Source: Tremella fuciformis
Taxonomy: Eukaryota; Basidiomycota; Tremellomycetes; Tremellales; Tremellaceae
DNA: 64,000 nucleotides
Direction of reading: 5' to 3'
Assembly (NCBI GenBank): GCA_032768795.1
Contig: CP136491.1
Location: 124,001-188,000, forward strand
The notes under the pieces are model-generated. The model worked only from the letters and a program-made list of their open reading frames with translations. It was not told where the DNA came from and did not search any database. This document shows, one piece after another, positions 1-9,805 of the stretch. The position numbers were made by a program, and so were the translations under genes. Every line of letters begins with the position of its first letter. Position 1 is the first letter of the stretch.

Positions 1-198
1 TCCACTCGGTGTCCTACGACTACGAGGGCGAGCGTCATGTGAGTCTGCCGAGCCATGGCAGGCTCGTGGATTGCTGACCTTCAGGGCACCCGAGTCTCCT
101 CCCTCGCCGAGAAACCATTCTTCGACCCCAAGTCCAAGAGCAGGGCCGAGGCCCTCGGCATCACGCGCTTCCTGGACGCCCAGCCTTCCCAGAACTGA
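1..198 (+). CDS. 3' end of an unidentified gene (partial)
   Basis: The window opens inside a coding exon (frame from base 3) that ends at 38. An intron follows at 39-84 (GTGAGT donor, GCTGACC branch region, TTCAG acceptor), then a last exon at 85-198 that ends in TGA. The visible product tail is about 49 residues and ends RFLDAQPSQN. The family cannot be told from this tail. The same tail motif (AEKPFF) and the sequence just after the stop (CTCGATAGTTG) recur in degenerate form around 3070-3140, so the gene's 3' end was copied at least once nearby. It converges on the minus-strand gene that ends at 513. The intervening 314 bp hold no supportable gene. Confidence 0.6.
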
Positions 199-512
199 AA
201 AAGTACTCGATAGTTGTACGATGTCTAGTCAGAAGCAAAGTGAAGACAAGTCGTGTACCAGCACTCGTCATGTAGTTACATGGAACTGGCGGAGCAGGTC
301 ACTATAGATCAAAAGGCCGTCGCACCAGGGGATACCCCGCGTGCCAAGGGGCGGGACACACCCTCCCAACGACCGCCCCATCCCGGGCACTGATAAGCGA
401 AGTTTCTCTGCCAAATGACCAGACATGCCGCGGAGCTTTGCAACCGTTTGGATGTCGGTGGTAGAGAAGGCCTGATGTGGAACAAGAGTCGAGGTAGCTG
501 CTGCGCGACTTT

Positions 513-2746
513 TCATGAGGGCGCGGGTTGTCTCAGCTCAAGGAGTCGATCCATCTCTATTGGTGAAACGAGAAGGATGCGAATCTCTGGCTCGGGTGTC
601 TTAGGCCACATGGCAGGCGCGGCATAGTGGCGAGCCTCTTCCAGAGGAGTCCGGCAAGACTCCTTCCAACGCGTGATGTTGCCGTATCTGGACAAATGCG
701 GCTCCTCGGGGGACTGGGGAGGCTCAACGACGAGAACGGGCGCGGAGGCCAGCTTGCCGGCCGCACGGTACTGCGGTCGTTCTGGCGAATCGATGTCCTG
801 TCGCGGACTGGCGTCGAGTGCCAGCTCGAGTGCGATCATCGCCTGCTTTGCCGCCCCTTCCGATCTTGCTGAGGAGGGCTTTGTGTCCCTTGCAGTTTGA
901 GGCGTCACTAACCTGCGCGAAGGCTCAGAAGATAGATGGCCTTCCGAATCCCTTGCGCTGGGTGGCCGCAGACCGCGCTGCACCGGAGGTTCCACATTAG
1001 AGCTCGTCTCATCGCGTCCACTGTTGCCGTCCTGAGCCTCAGCGGCCGGAGGAAAATTCGCAGCGGACCGCCGTAGAGCTCGCAACACTGCTGACCCGCT
1101 CTCCGATGTTGAGGGGCCATCTCTTCGCGATGCCGCAGTACCACCTGAACCGTCATCGCGTTCACTCTTCAGATCGCACTCGAAGTAGTGGTCAGATCCG
1201 GACGCAGGTGCAGGAAATAGTCGTGTGACGTATTCCTCGCCTCGTCGGACAGCACATAGCCTGGACATTTCTGTCCAAGAGAGATCGTAATTGCGAACTG
1301 CAGGCAAAGTCTCGTTGAAAGACTGGCGTAGCGCGTCCGAATACTCTCGGAACTGGGAAGAGGCTGGGGAAAAGCGCAAGAGAGGGGCGTTCCAGGGCAG
1401 ATCGCAGATCAATTCAACGGCTATGCGAAGTTGACTCCACATTCTGAGACAGGCGTCCGAGGATAAGGCTACGTGGTCACTGTCAGGATCCTGAAGTGGC
1501 TCGCCTTCGTCGTCGTAGCCGTCGATAAGGTCGTTGGCGAGCAGGAAATAGCGCTCCTTTGGACCCAGGCCCTCTATAGCACCGTCTCCGAGGAGGGTGG
1601 ACAAGGGGATGCTTCGACCGTGCAGAGCGGTTCCAAGACTGGTGTGCACTTCGAGCGCTATCTCATACACGCGCTGAGAGGCTTCTGATGCCTGACCATC
1701 AGTGGAAGAGTTGGCTGCGCGCGAGATATGTACAGCTACCTGGCCGCCTTCATCGTCCCGTTCAAGCTTGGCCTCGGTCACACTTATCATGCAAGCCCGA
1801 CTGAACCGCGTATTGACGAGGCAGGTAGCGGCAAATGTCCCGCAGATATCGGCACATGCGCAGAGGTATAACGCCGTCTGGGAGATGCCTTCACAGACCT
1901 TACCGACAGCATCTTTCGTTGGGATCTTCGTCAAGGTATGCTTCTTGACTTCGAACAAAGCAGATGCCACGCAATATGTAAAGACGCATAGCTGGATCTT
2001 ACGGTCGAGATGCGACATCGTCCCCATCGTGTAGGCACTGGCCAGAAACCAGACGTCCGGGAGCCTTGTTCCCGCCCCAGTCTGACGCGAGCTTGTTAAC
2101 TTGGCAGAGTCACTTTGTCCGTCGACATTGACCGCGGACTCTGACGTTCGACTACTTGATCCGCGAGATCCGCGAGAGCGCTTGCGCCGCGGCAAGAGAA
2201 GTTCGACCGCGCTCGTGTCTTCATCAGTGGGCCTCTTGACCGAAGTGGTCCCGGATGTCGCCGGCCTGTCGTGCTGGTGGAGCAGCTGCTTGTACTTGTC
2301 CAAGACAGCAGTTTCGGCGAGATATGCCTGATCACGCCGTTCAGCTTTTCACACGAGTAAAGTGTGTGCCCTACCGTGGTCGTCTTATAGTCACGGCCAT
2401 CCACCGTGTGCAACTGGAGCAGGTCTCCCCCAATCTGTGCCTGCACGTCGCCCGCGCCTCCGAAGTAAGGCTCTGGCTCCCCTCTTGCTATCGCTGCTCG
2501 GCGCTCCCTGACCATTCGATCCTTGGAGGTCAAAGCTCTTGTCGGCGGCCACTGGAAAAGAAGCTGCGCAAGGTCGACCAGGCTTACTTGCAGCTGTATC
2601 TCCCCCGCTGAGGGGTTGATCGCGCAATACACCAGCCTAAGCCACGCAGCGTACGCGTCGTGCGTTTTGTCGAGCTGGGTGCCGCTAGCCTCGTTGGTGA
2701 CAGGGGCTTCCAGGCGAAGCTTTGTGAAGTGGGGGCGCCATGTCAT
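513..2746 (-). CDS. Large unknown protein, paralog 1 of a local pair
   Basis: Two exons: 2746-2375 and 2327-513, with an intron at 2328-2374, giving about 728 residues. The start is the ATG reading MTWRPHFTKL, because the second copy (4681-6914) starts at the same motif. Conserved blocks shared by the pair are IGGDLLQLHT-DGR near residues 110-120, AYLAETAVLD right after the intron, RQTGAGTRLP-VW, a helical stretch ending ASALFEVKKHTLTK, YEIALE-H, and the C-terminal LLLVSPIEMDRLLEL. The middle and C-terminal thirds are rich in Ser, Arg and acidic residues and look disordered. No signal peptide or clear membrane segment is visible. I do not recognise the family, and no function is assigned. The matching intron position supports a duplication origin. 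Confidence 0.75.
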
Positions 2747-2809
2747 TGTGATGGTGCTTGATGGGTTGTTTGCAGGGGTCGTTGGAATGACAGGTCTGGT
2801 GTCGGGGGA

Positions 2810-3226
2810 ATGAGGATTCGGAAACATGAACGCGTCTTTCTTATGAAAGCCGGAGCACCCTTGTCTAGTTCACTGCCCGTCATCTCAGGTCACAACACTG
2901 TCTCACCATTGGTGGCCGGTGGGGGGCTAGCGGGTCCCGCTCCCGCCATTTCACTAGCTCACGCCGGGATCCGCTGGACGGTGTACGAGAGACTCAAGGG
3001 GCTCGATCATCCTCGCCCAAAGTGGACAACGTATACGAAGCAGGCGCCTGGGGAGGACATCTCTTTCCCCGCCGAGAAACCGTTCTTCGGGCCGAGGCCC
3101 TCTTGGACGCCTGAAAAGGTGCTCGATAGTTGCAAAATGTCTATTCATGTCATCGAGTACGAGTTCCGCCGGGTGCGGCGGACATGCCGAACGGTACGAC
3201 CTCGAAGACCGATGCCGACCCCCTGA
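2810..3226 (+). pseudogene. Chimeric fragment: FAD-monooxygenase N-terminus joined to another gene's 3' end
   Basis: An open frame of 138 codons is built from pieces of two neighbours. Around 2905-3000 it reads VAGGGLAGPAPAISLAHAG, a degenerate copy of the dinucleotide-binding start of the monooxygenase at 3310 (VGGGLAGPALAVSLARVG). Around 3060-3140 it reads PAEKPFFGP and then DNA matching the 3' end and post-stop sequence of the gene at 1-198. No catalytic domain is present, so it is most likely a relic of tandem duplication that happened to keep a frame. Whether it is transcribed cannot be judged from sequence. Confidence 0.6.
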
Positions 3227-3309
3227 TCGCCAAATGACGGCTCGTTCAAAAGTTCAACGAGCAATGCATCTCGTAGCCATGTAGAGCAGCGCAGAGCTAC
3301 AGATTTGAT

Positions 3310-4563
3310 ATGGCTACCATGGCTCGACACGTTCTCATCGTAGGCGGTGGCCTGGCCGGTCCCGCCCTCGCCGTCTCCCTTGCCCGCGTCGGTATTCGCT
3401 CGACCATCTTCGAGATCCGGCCCGTCAAGGGCGACTCGGGCGGCTCGATCACGCTCGCTCCCAACGCCCTGCGCGCTCTAGACAGGAGTTGCGGTGTGTA
3501 CGACGCCATCAAAGCCGCTGGATATGTCTACGAGAAGCTCGACGCGTACCTCGACGACGGCTACAAGCTGGGCGACATCATCCTCCGTGACGACGAGTAT
3601 CCGGCTGTGCGGATCATGCGCACGGCCATACACAAGGTCCTCCTTGATGCGTGCGAAGCAAAGGAGGTCAAGATCGTCTGGGGTGCCAAGCTGGCCAGGA
3701 TAGAAGAGGGTGATGGTGTCACTGCTCATTTCGAAGATGGCTCTTCGGCGACTGGTAAGTCCAGAGTCGTTATCGTCGTCGAACTGACCCCAGGCGACAT
3801 CCTCATCGGTGCCGACGGCATCCACTCCAAAGTCCGGCAACACGTCCTCGGCTCCGCCGCTCCCACCCCAATCTACTCTGGCTCGTGCACCGTCAACGGC
3901 TTCTCCCCGAGATCAGAAGTGATCGTGCCCCCGGGCTGGACCCTCCCAGCGACCATCTTCACCCCCGTCGGCATCATAATGACCGTCCCCGTGGATCCGG
4001 AGGGCGAGAAGCTCGCCTGGGGGAGCAGCCAGGCGCTGCCCGAGAAAGATCGCGAGGGATGGGCAGAGTACGAGCGCTCTGGCGAGGCTGCGCGCGCCGC
4101 CAAGAAGGACTACGAGGGTATCTCCACCGAGCCGATCAAGTCCCTCATCCACGCTGCGGACGACACTGCCTGTCGCGTCTGGGCACCGTACTCGATCCCC
4201 GAGCTGCCGACGTGGCACACCGACCGTGTGCTCCTTGTGGGTGATGCAGCCCACGCGCTCCCACCCAATGGCCAGGGCTCGGCGATGGCCTTTGAGGATG
4301 CGGCCTACCTGGCGCGGCTCCTCCAGTCCGGCGGCAGCGACTACACCAAGCTGTTCGAGCAGTTCGAGAAAGGCCGCCGGCCGAGGATAGCGACCGTGGC
4401 TGCCGTGTCCAAGACTGCTGGCTCGCTGAAGAGCGCCAATCCCAGTCCCTGGCGGTGGTACCTCAAGACCTGGCTCTTCTGGGGCTTCTTCTGGTGGAAC
4501 GGGTGGTCCATAAAGAGCACAAAGATCGGATCGTATAATATCATGGACGAGACCCTCGACTAG
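3310..4563 (+). CDS. FAD-dependent monooxygenase (salicylate-hydroxylase-like)
   Basis: Class A flavin monooxygenase, which hydroxylates an aromatic or similar substrate using NAD(P)H and O2. The N-terminal FAD fold has VGGGLAG near residue 10. The second FAD motif DRVLLVGDAAHALPPNGQG lies in the last third. A 39-nt intron at 3755-3793 (GTAAGT...CTGACCCCAG) is a multiple of three, so the frame stays open across it; splicing gives SSATG-DILIGADG, the expected family spacing, and a product of about 404 residues. The C-terminus is Trp-rich (LFWGFFWWNGW) and may touch a membrane. A degenerate copy of its start lies upstream at 2810. The substrate is unknown. It sits between two paralogous genes of unknown function. 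Confidence 0.88.
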   Translation: MATMARHVLIVGGGLAGPALAVSLARVGIRSTIFEIRPVKGDSGGSITLAPNALRALDRSCGVYDAIKAAGYVYEKLDAYLDDGYKLGDIILRDDEYPAVRIMRTAIHKVLLDACEAKEVKIVWGAKLARIEEGDGVTAHFEDGSSATGKSRVVIVVELTPGDILIGADGIHSKVRQHVLGSAAPTPIYSGSCTVNGFSPRSEVIVPPGWTLPATIFTPVGIIMTVPVDPEGEKLAWGSSQALPEKDREGWAEYERSGEAARAAKKDYEGISTEPIKSLIHAADDTACRVWAPYSIPELPTWHTDRVLLVGDAAHALPPNGQGSAMAFEDAAYLARLLQSGGSDYTKLFEQFEKGRRPRIATVAAVSKTAGSLKSANPSPWRWYLKTWLFWGFFWWNGWSIKSTKIGSYNIMDETLD

Positions 4564-4630
4564 ACACGCACTATACCCACAACTGATACTATCTCCGACC
4601 AGACTGGTCCAATGTACTCTATCAGCTGCA

Positions 4631-4698
4631 CTACGCCAGCGGGATGCCCACGTTGCCCTTGCCCTGCTGGTCCCCCTCACTCAGCTCCGCGTAGCGTT
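4631..4698 (-). pseudogene. 68-bp relic of the deaminase 3' end
   Basis: This segment matches 7831-7898, the last codons and stop of the deaminase gene, with three mismatches, and reads YAELSEGDQQGKGNVGIPLA on the minus strand. Weaker similarity (ACAACTGATACT) extends into the 3' flank at about 4580 and 7770. The final codons and stop of the upstream paralog (ending NATRS) lie inside this relic in another frame, so the rearrangement created that gene's present C-terminus. Confidence 0.8.
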
Positions 4699-6914
4699 GG
4701 GCGCGGGTGCCTTCAGCTCAAGGAGTCGGTCCATCTCGATCGGCGAAACGAGAAGGAGGCGGATCTGGGGCTCTGCTAGTTGAGGCCACACGGCTGGTCC
4801 AGCATATTGGTGCGCATCTTCCGACAGAGGGCTGCAAGACTCTCTCCAGGACATGACGTTGTCATGCTTGGCCGAGTGACGGTTCGCCGTAGGGTCGGGC
4901 GGATGCACCACGAGGATAGGCGCCGGGTCCAGTCTGGACGCAGGGGCGTCCAGCTGTTCGGCAGTATCAACATGCTGTCGCGGGCTTGAGTCGAGAGCCT
5001 GTTCGAGATCGACCATCGCCTGCTTTGTGGCCAACTTTGCTATCGTTGACGATAGCCTCACGTCTTTTGCAGTCTGGGGGGTCACCAGTCTGCGCGAAGC
5101 GCTTGAGGACGACTCCCCGAGTGAGTCTCTGGCACTTGGCGGCCTCAGGTTTTGCCTTGGCCGATCCTCGGCCTGTTCGGTCGAGTGCTCGACTCGGGTA
5201 GTGTCATGTCGAGTCTTGCTCACGTCACCACGCTGGACAACGAGCAGACGCCGATGACTCAACATGGAATCGCTACTGGATGTCGTAGGTCTGTCGAGGC
5301 GCGACGGCGTAGTCGCAGATGCACCGTCATCCGTTTCCTCCTTAATCTCAAATTCGAAATAATGCTGCGAGTCGGAAGAATGTCGGGGAAACAGGCGTGA
5401 GACGTAATCCTCACCGCGCCGCACGGCGCAAAGACGTGACATCTCGGCCCAGGTGAGATCGTGATTGCGGGTGACAGGTACGTTCTCTACTCGCGACTGC
5501 CGCAGAGTTTCCGCGTAGTCCTGAAAGAGGGTGGAAGTCGGCGAGAAGCGTGATATAGGCGTATTCCAGGGCAGATCGCATATCAGGTCGACGGCCATGC
5601 GAAGCAGATCCCACATCCTTGCGCAAGAGTCGGCAGACAAGGCAATGTCGTCTAGGCCGTCATCCTCAACGAGAGGATTCCCCTTCTCATCATAGCCCTC
5701 AATGAGATCATGTGCGAGCAAAAGTATACGATCTTTCGCGCTCAGCCCCTCGAGTTCGCCGTCTCCCAGGAGCGTTGATAGCGAGATGCTCTTGCTACGG
5801 AGAGTTGCGCTCAGGTCGCCGTGAGTCTCGAGGGCAATCTCGTATACCTTTGGCGGCGCGTCCGTTGTCTGGCAGTCAGTGAGGTACTCTCGTTTCCAGA
5901 AGATCATGAATCACAGAAAGTTCGGCGTTTTCGCCGTCATCCTCCGTCTTCAGCTCCGTTACGCTAAGCATACAAGCCCGACTGAACTTGCTGTTGACGA
6001 GACAGGCAGCGACAAACGTGCCACATATGTCATTGCTGGCGCACAAGTACATTACCATTTGGGCGATCCCTTGGCATACTTTCGCGATGGCGTCTTTCGT
6101 CGGTTTCTTGGTCAAGGTGTATTTTTTTACCTCGAACAGGGCGGATGCGGCTCGATATATAGCGACGCCCTGCTTGAGTTGACGGTCGAGGCTCGACAGC
6201 TCCGCCAACAGATAACAGCTCGCCAGAATCCATACGTTCGGAAGACGTGTCCCCGCCCCCGTCTGGCGGGAGCTCTTTCGTGACTTGCTCGGATCGTGTT
6301 CTGTATCAGCGAAAGGCCCAGCCTGTCCACTATCGGAGGCGCGCGAGCGTTTTGCTGGAGGATTTTGCTTTTCTTCAGAAGGTCTATCGATCCCCAATGG
6401 TCTCTTGCCGGATCCCCCGGGGGTGTCCGAGTCATCCTGCTGGCGGACCAGCTGCCTGTACCGGTCTAACACTGCGGTCTCCGCTAGATAGGCCTGCTCA
6501 GTACGTCAGCTTCCTGCTCGCTACAGTCATTAAACGTACGGCACATTGCTTGTAGACACGCCCGTCCAAAGTGTGAAGCTGCAGCAAGTCCCCGCCAATC
6601 TCAGCCTCTACGACCCCAGCCCCTGTAAATTCCGAGACCGACTGCCCCCGTGCACGAAGCTTCTGACACCAATCGATCAAAGCGTCTCTGGAGCCTTCTG
6701 GAGGTCTATACCGGGGACCCGCAAAGAGAAGCCGAGCGAGATTGACCAAACACGTTTGCAATTGGATCTCGTTTTTGGTGGGTTTACTTGCATGATACAC
6801 CAGTTGCTGCCAAGCCTCGTACGCGGGGTGCGACTTGTCGATGCGGGCGATGCCATCCACTTCAGTGACTGGGGATTCCAGGCAGAGCTTGGTAAAGTGG
6901 GGGCGCCAAGTCAT
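4681..6914 (-). CDS. Large unknown protein, paralog 2 of a local pair
   Basis: Three exons: 6914-6540, 6493-5915 and 5868-4681, giving about 713 residues. Intron 1 (6494-6539) falls at the same codon as in paralog 1. Intron 2 (5869-5914, GTGATT...CTGACTGCCAG) has no counterpart there, and skipping it would leave a stop after ETRVPH. The product starts MTWRPHFTKL and shares the blocks described for paralog 1, including AYLAETAVLD, RQTGAGTRLPNVW, VYEIALETHG and LLLVSPIEMDRLLEL. The last five residues are read from a relic of the deaminase gene. No known domain is recognised. A role linked to the neighbouring monooxygenase is possible but not shown. Confidence 0.75.
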
Positions 6915-7121
6915 TTCACGACTGAGGTGATGTGCAAGTTAGTCGAGTAGCGAGCGCGATCGGGAACTAGGTAGATCGTGCAGGAAAGTGCGCGATAGGG
7001 CGTAGCTCGTTATTTCAATTCTTTTTTAGCTCTGAATTTCTAATCAGGTATTCAAGTTATTGGTTCTCAGGCAATTTGGAAAACCTAATGCAATTCCTTG
7101 TTCTTTGGTTCCGTTAGACAT

Positions 7122-7142
7122 GGGGGGGTGGGACACCCCCCC
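7122..7142. repeat. G-run/C-run hairpin
   Basis: Seven G plus T are followed by a five-base spacer (GGGAC) and then A plus seven C, a perfect 8-bp inverted repeat. More C runs follow immediately. Confidence 0.75.
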
Positions 7143-7195
7143 AAGACCCCCCCTTGCGCCTAGCGGCGCAGCCATCGCAGCCCTTACGGGTCAAG

Positions 7196-7214
7196 CATCC
7201 GGCAAAGCCGGATG
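7196..7214. repeat. 8-bp-stem hairpin CATCCGGC-AAA-GCCGGATG
   Basis: A perfect inverted repeat with a three-base loop, 54 bp after the G/C-run hairpin. It is not followed by a T run and does not lie just past a gene, so its role is unclear. Confidence 0.75.
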
Positions 7215-7830
7215 TACTGTAGAACATTGATTAGTTGCAAGCTAAAGCACTTCATCAAGAGATGCGCAAGTGCTTGTTGGGCATGCTAGGCTGATCAGAT
7301 GATCATAGGCATGCCAAGCTGGTCACAGGGGCTATGTCACAGCTGCCACCTGGCAAGCCTATTGCAGTCTTGTCAGACTTGCGCTATTGTAACCATTTTG
7401 GTGCAATGATAGGGCAGGGTATGGCAGTAGCTATGTAGGCGATTGGTTCTGCTACAGAGATCATTCCATGCATCAGCCTCATGCATAGATCTTTATTCTC
7501 TGATGAAAGGCAATTTGGCAAGGACACAATGCATATTAGGATTGTGCTGATGAAATCAGAATGGCCGGAATTTTCTTATTTAATTCCCCCATTTACCGTT
7601 TTCGTTCCAGGGACACCCGCAGAAATTCGCCCCGTAAGAGCTACGCTGATGAAGCACTCCCGATAAGATAGGCGCACGAGGTAAAGGAAAGCCTCGAGTC
7701 GAGTCGCGTCGCGTCGCGTCTGACATGCCTATTTCCCTTCTTCCCCCGCTTGTGACATTTATTCATTGACAACTGATACTGCACCCAACTAGATTGACCC
7801 CACGTATCAAGTACCTCACACACCAAGGGA

Positions 7831-8534
7831 CTACGCGAGCGGGATACCCACGTTGCCCTTGCCCTGCTGGTACCCCTCACTCAGCTCCGCGTAGCGTTTC
7901 CGGATCGCGGCGACTTTGGCCTCGGCCGCCGCCTTCTCCTCGGGCTCGAGCTGCGCGATGAGCTCAGCGATCGAGGTCGACGTGAAGAACGCGTTCTTCT
8001 TGTTGTAGTACGGCCGGGCGTGGTATTCTTCCGGCGTCTCCCCCGGGTTGGGCGTCTTGAAGACCTCTTCGAGGATTCGCACGTCGTGCGGGATGTCGAA
8101 GGATGCACCGGTCTCGTCTTGCGTGAACAGGTAGTAGATGTTGTCAAACCCGCCCCAAGTTATCCCGGACAGGCCTGGCGTCAGTGTGACTCGACGCTCG
8201 GACACTCACATAATGAGCAAGGCTCGTGGGTCGCGTAGAAGACGCAATCTTTCGATAAGGGCCGTTCTGGCATGGCGTAGAACTGCTGGATCGTGTTGAT
8301 CTCCCCGTGCTTCTGGTCAGCAAAGCCGCACAGCGCCTGTCGGGGACATACGAGGAGGGGAGAGACGATCTCGTTGTTCGTCCCCGGCATGACCAGGCTC
8401 AGGTCCGACTTGTTCAGGATGGCCGCGCCAAAGACCTTGCACCCCTTGGCCACGTTGGCCGCGGTGAGCGGAAGGACGTCCTCGAGGTTGACATCGAGCA
8501 GTCTGTTCACCAGCGTCTTGGGCGAGTGGCTCAT
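7831..8534 (-). CDS. Cytidine/deoxycytidylate deaminase-family protein
   Basis: Zinc-dependent deaminase fold, about 209 residues after splicing. Exons are 8534-8352, 8312-8210 and 8174-7831. The first intron (8313-8351, 39 nt) is in frame; removing it brings NNEIVSPLL next to HGEINTIQQF, which carries the zinc His and proton-shuttle Glu (HGE). The second intron is only 35 nt (8175-8209) and splits the second zinc motif, giving HEPCSLCLSGITWGGFD after splicing (PCxxC). The remainder is helical and ends QQGKGNVGIPLA. The family includes nucleoside, nucleotide, guanine and tRNA deaminases, and the substrate cannot be chosen from motifs alone. A relic of its 3' end lies at 4631-4698. Confidence 0.88.
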
Positions 8535-8714
8535 CTTGCGACTTAGAGAGTGTCAAGAGTGAGTCCTCGTGAGAACGAATGCGGCTGCTCTTGTGGTCAG
8601 AGACGCTTGAGGCTGGAGATAAGTACGGTGGTGAGTATCGCGCGAGTCCACGTGGGGTTACATCGGAGCACCGAGGTGACTGCCCCCCGGCTTGCTCATG
8701 CACATCGACTATGC

Positions 8715-9482
8715 TTACAAGCTATTGCCAGGCTTGACAGAAGGGAGCTTCCACCATGGCACCTGCGTGTGCTCGTGGTGCTCGTGGTGGAAGCCAAAGT
8801 GGAAGCAGGTCAAGAGGGACATCAGCCACCCCCTGTCCGCCGACCGAGATCGGTGTCGGTCGCTGAACTCGTCGCTGCCCCCTTCGTGCTTGTGCGGCTG
8901 GTACGTCCCAAAGTAGAACAGCTGCACCGATGACATGACCGCCGGCACCGCCCACAGCGCCAGCAGGCTGCGTAAGTCTGCGCCGAGCAGCGTGTACGCC
9001 ACGACGACCGTGCTGAGCGCCGCGATCTGCCTCAGCCCAAAGTACCGCCCGAAGAAGACGCGGTACCACCGCCAAAAGTCCTCCGGATACTCGATGCTAA
9101 AGTCGGGATCGAGAGCCGTGCCGGTATACCTATGATGGGCGAGGTGCGACTCGCGAATCGGATCGTACGAGAAACCCGCGTACACGAAGAGGCATAGGCG
9201 AGCGACGAGGGGGTTCAGCGGGCGGTAGATGGGGCAGAACGAGCCGTGGATCGCGTCGTGGGCGACGATGAACACCCCGACGCTCAGCCAGCACTGGATT
9301 GCCCCGAGTACCGGGGCCGTCCAGCACGACGCGGCCGACCAGCGGTAGAAGAAGACGCCGTGGATGTGTCCGACGAGCCAGGCGCCTAGAATGAGCGACC
9401 CGAGCAGCATGCTCATGATGCTCTGCGCGACGAGGGGGTGGGGCATGGTGCCCAATGCAGTACGAGTGATGGCTTGGGGCAT
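8715..9482 (-). CDS. CrtW-type beta-carotene ketolase-like membrane oxygenase
   Basis: A single-exon gene of 255 residues. It carries the His-box pattern of the di-iron hydroxylase/desaturase superfamily in the arrangement seen in bacterial and cyanobacterial CrtW: HDAIH at about 75-79, HLAHH at about 113-117, FGTYQPHKH, and FHFGFHHEHH at about 227-236 followed by VPWWKLP. Hydrophobic segments precede and separate the boxes, so it should be an integral membrane enzyme. CrtW adds a 4-keto group to beta-ionone rings (beta-carotene to canthaxanthin). The start is the ATG at 9482; a frame extension upstream lacks an ATG. It is divergent from a P450 with 323 bp between starts. The activity is inferred from motifs only. 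Absence of introns and a bacterial-type family suggest acquisition by transfer. Confidence 0.82.
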   Translation of the reverse strand: MPQAITRTALGTMPHPLVAQSIMSMLLGSLILGAWLVGHIHGVFFYRWSAASCWTAPVLGAIQCWLSVGVFIVAHDAIHGSFCPIYRPLNPLVARLCLFVYAGFSYDPIRESHLAHHRYTGTALDPDFSIEYPEDFWRWYRVFFGRYFGLRQIAALSTVVVAYTLLGADLRSLLALWAVPAVMSSVQLFYFGTYQPHKHEGGSDEFSDRHRSRSADRGWLMSLLTCFHFGFHHEHHEHTQVPWWKLPSVKPGNSL

Positions 9483-9805
9483 GTCTGCATGCTGTGAGAG
9501 AAGCACCAGGGTATGCAGGGGCTCTTATGTCTGACTGACGGGCGACGGAACGGGGTGACAACACTACACCGCCCCTCGATGTGTCGCACCCCAGTTCCAA
9601 TTATACAGACCGACACACACAAACCGGCGTCTGGGCAGGTGATGGGCAGCAATCGAAGGATGCGGACGGTGACGACGTCGCCGCCGACGCCGAGGTGACA
9701 CGAGGGTGTGACTACCCTAGAAAGGGCAACCCGAGTCTCCATCCAGACATATACCAAGCAAGAGTGACTCTCTCCATCCCCCTCACTCACCACCGATCCG
9801 CCAGA
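9483..9805. promoter_or_regulatory. Divergent intergenic region, ketolase/P450
   Basis: 323 bp between two start codons facing away from each other, so it must hold both promoters. The 40 bases before the P450 ATG are pyrimidine-rich. No clear TATA box is seen. Confidence 0.55.

Larger units (their letters stand above)
6915..7830. other. AT-richer gene-free stretch with inverted repeats
   Basis: About 900 bp between two minus-strand genes. The composition is visibly more AT-rich than the flanks, and no frame looks coding. It holds a G7T/AC7 hairpin at 7122-7142 and a perfect 8-bp-stem hairpin at 7196-7214. I see nothing else supportable. Confidence 0.6.
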
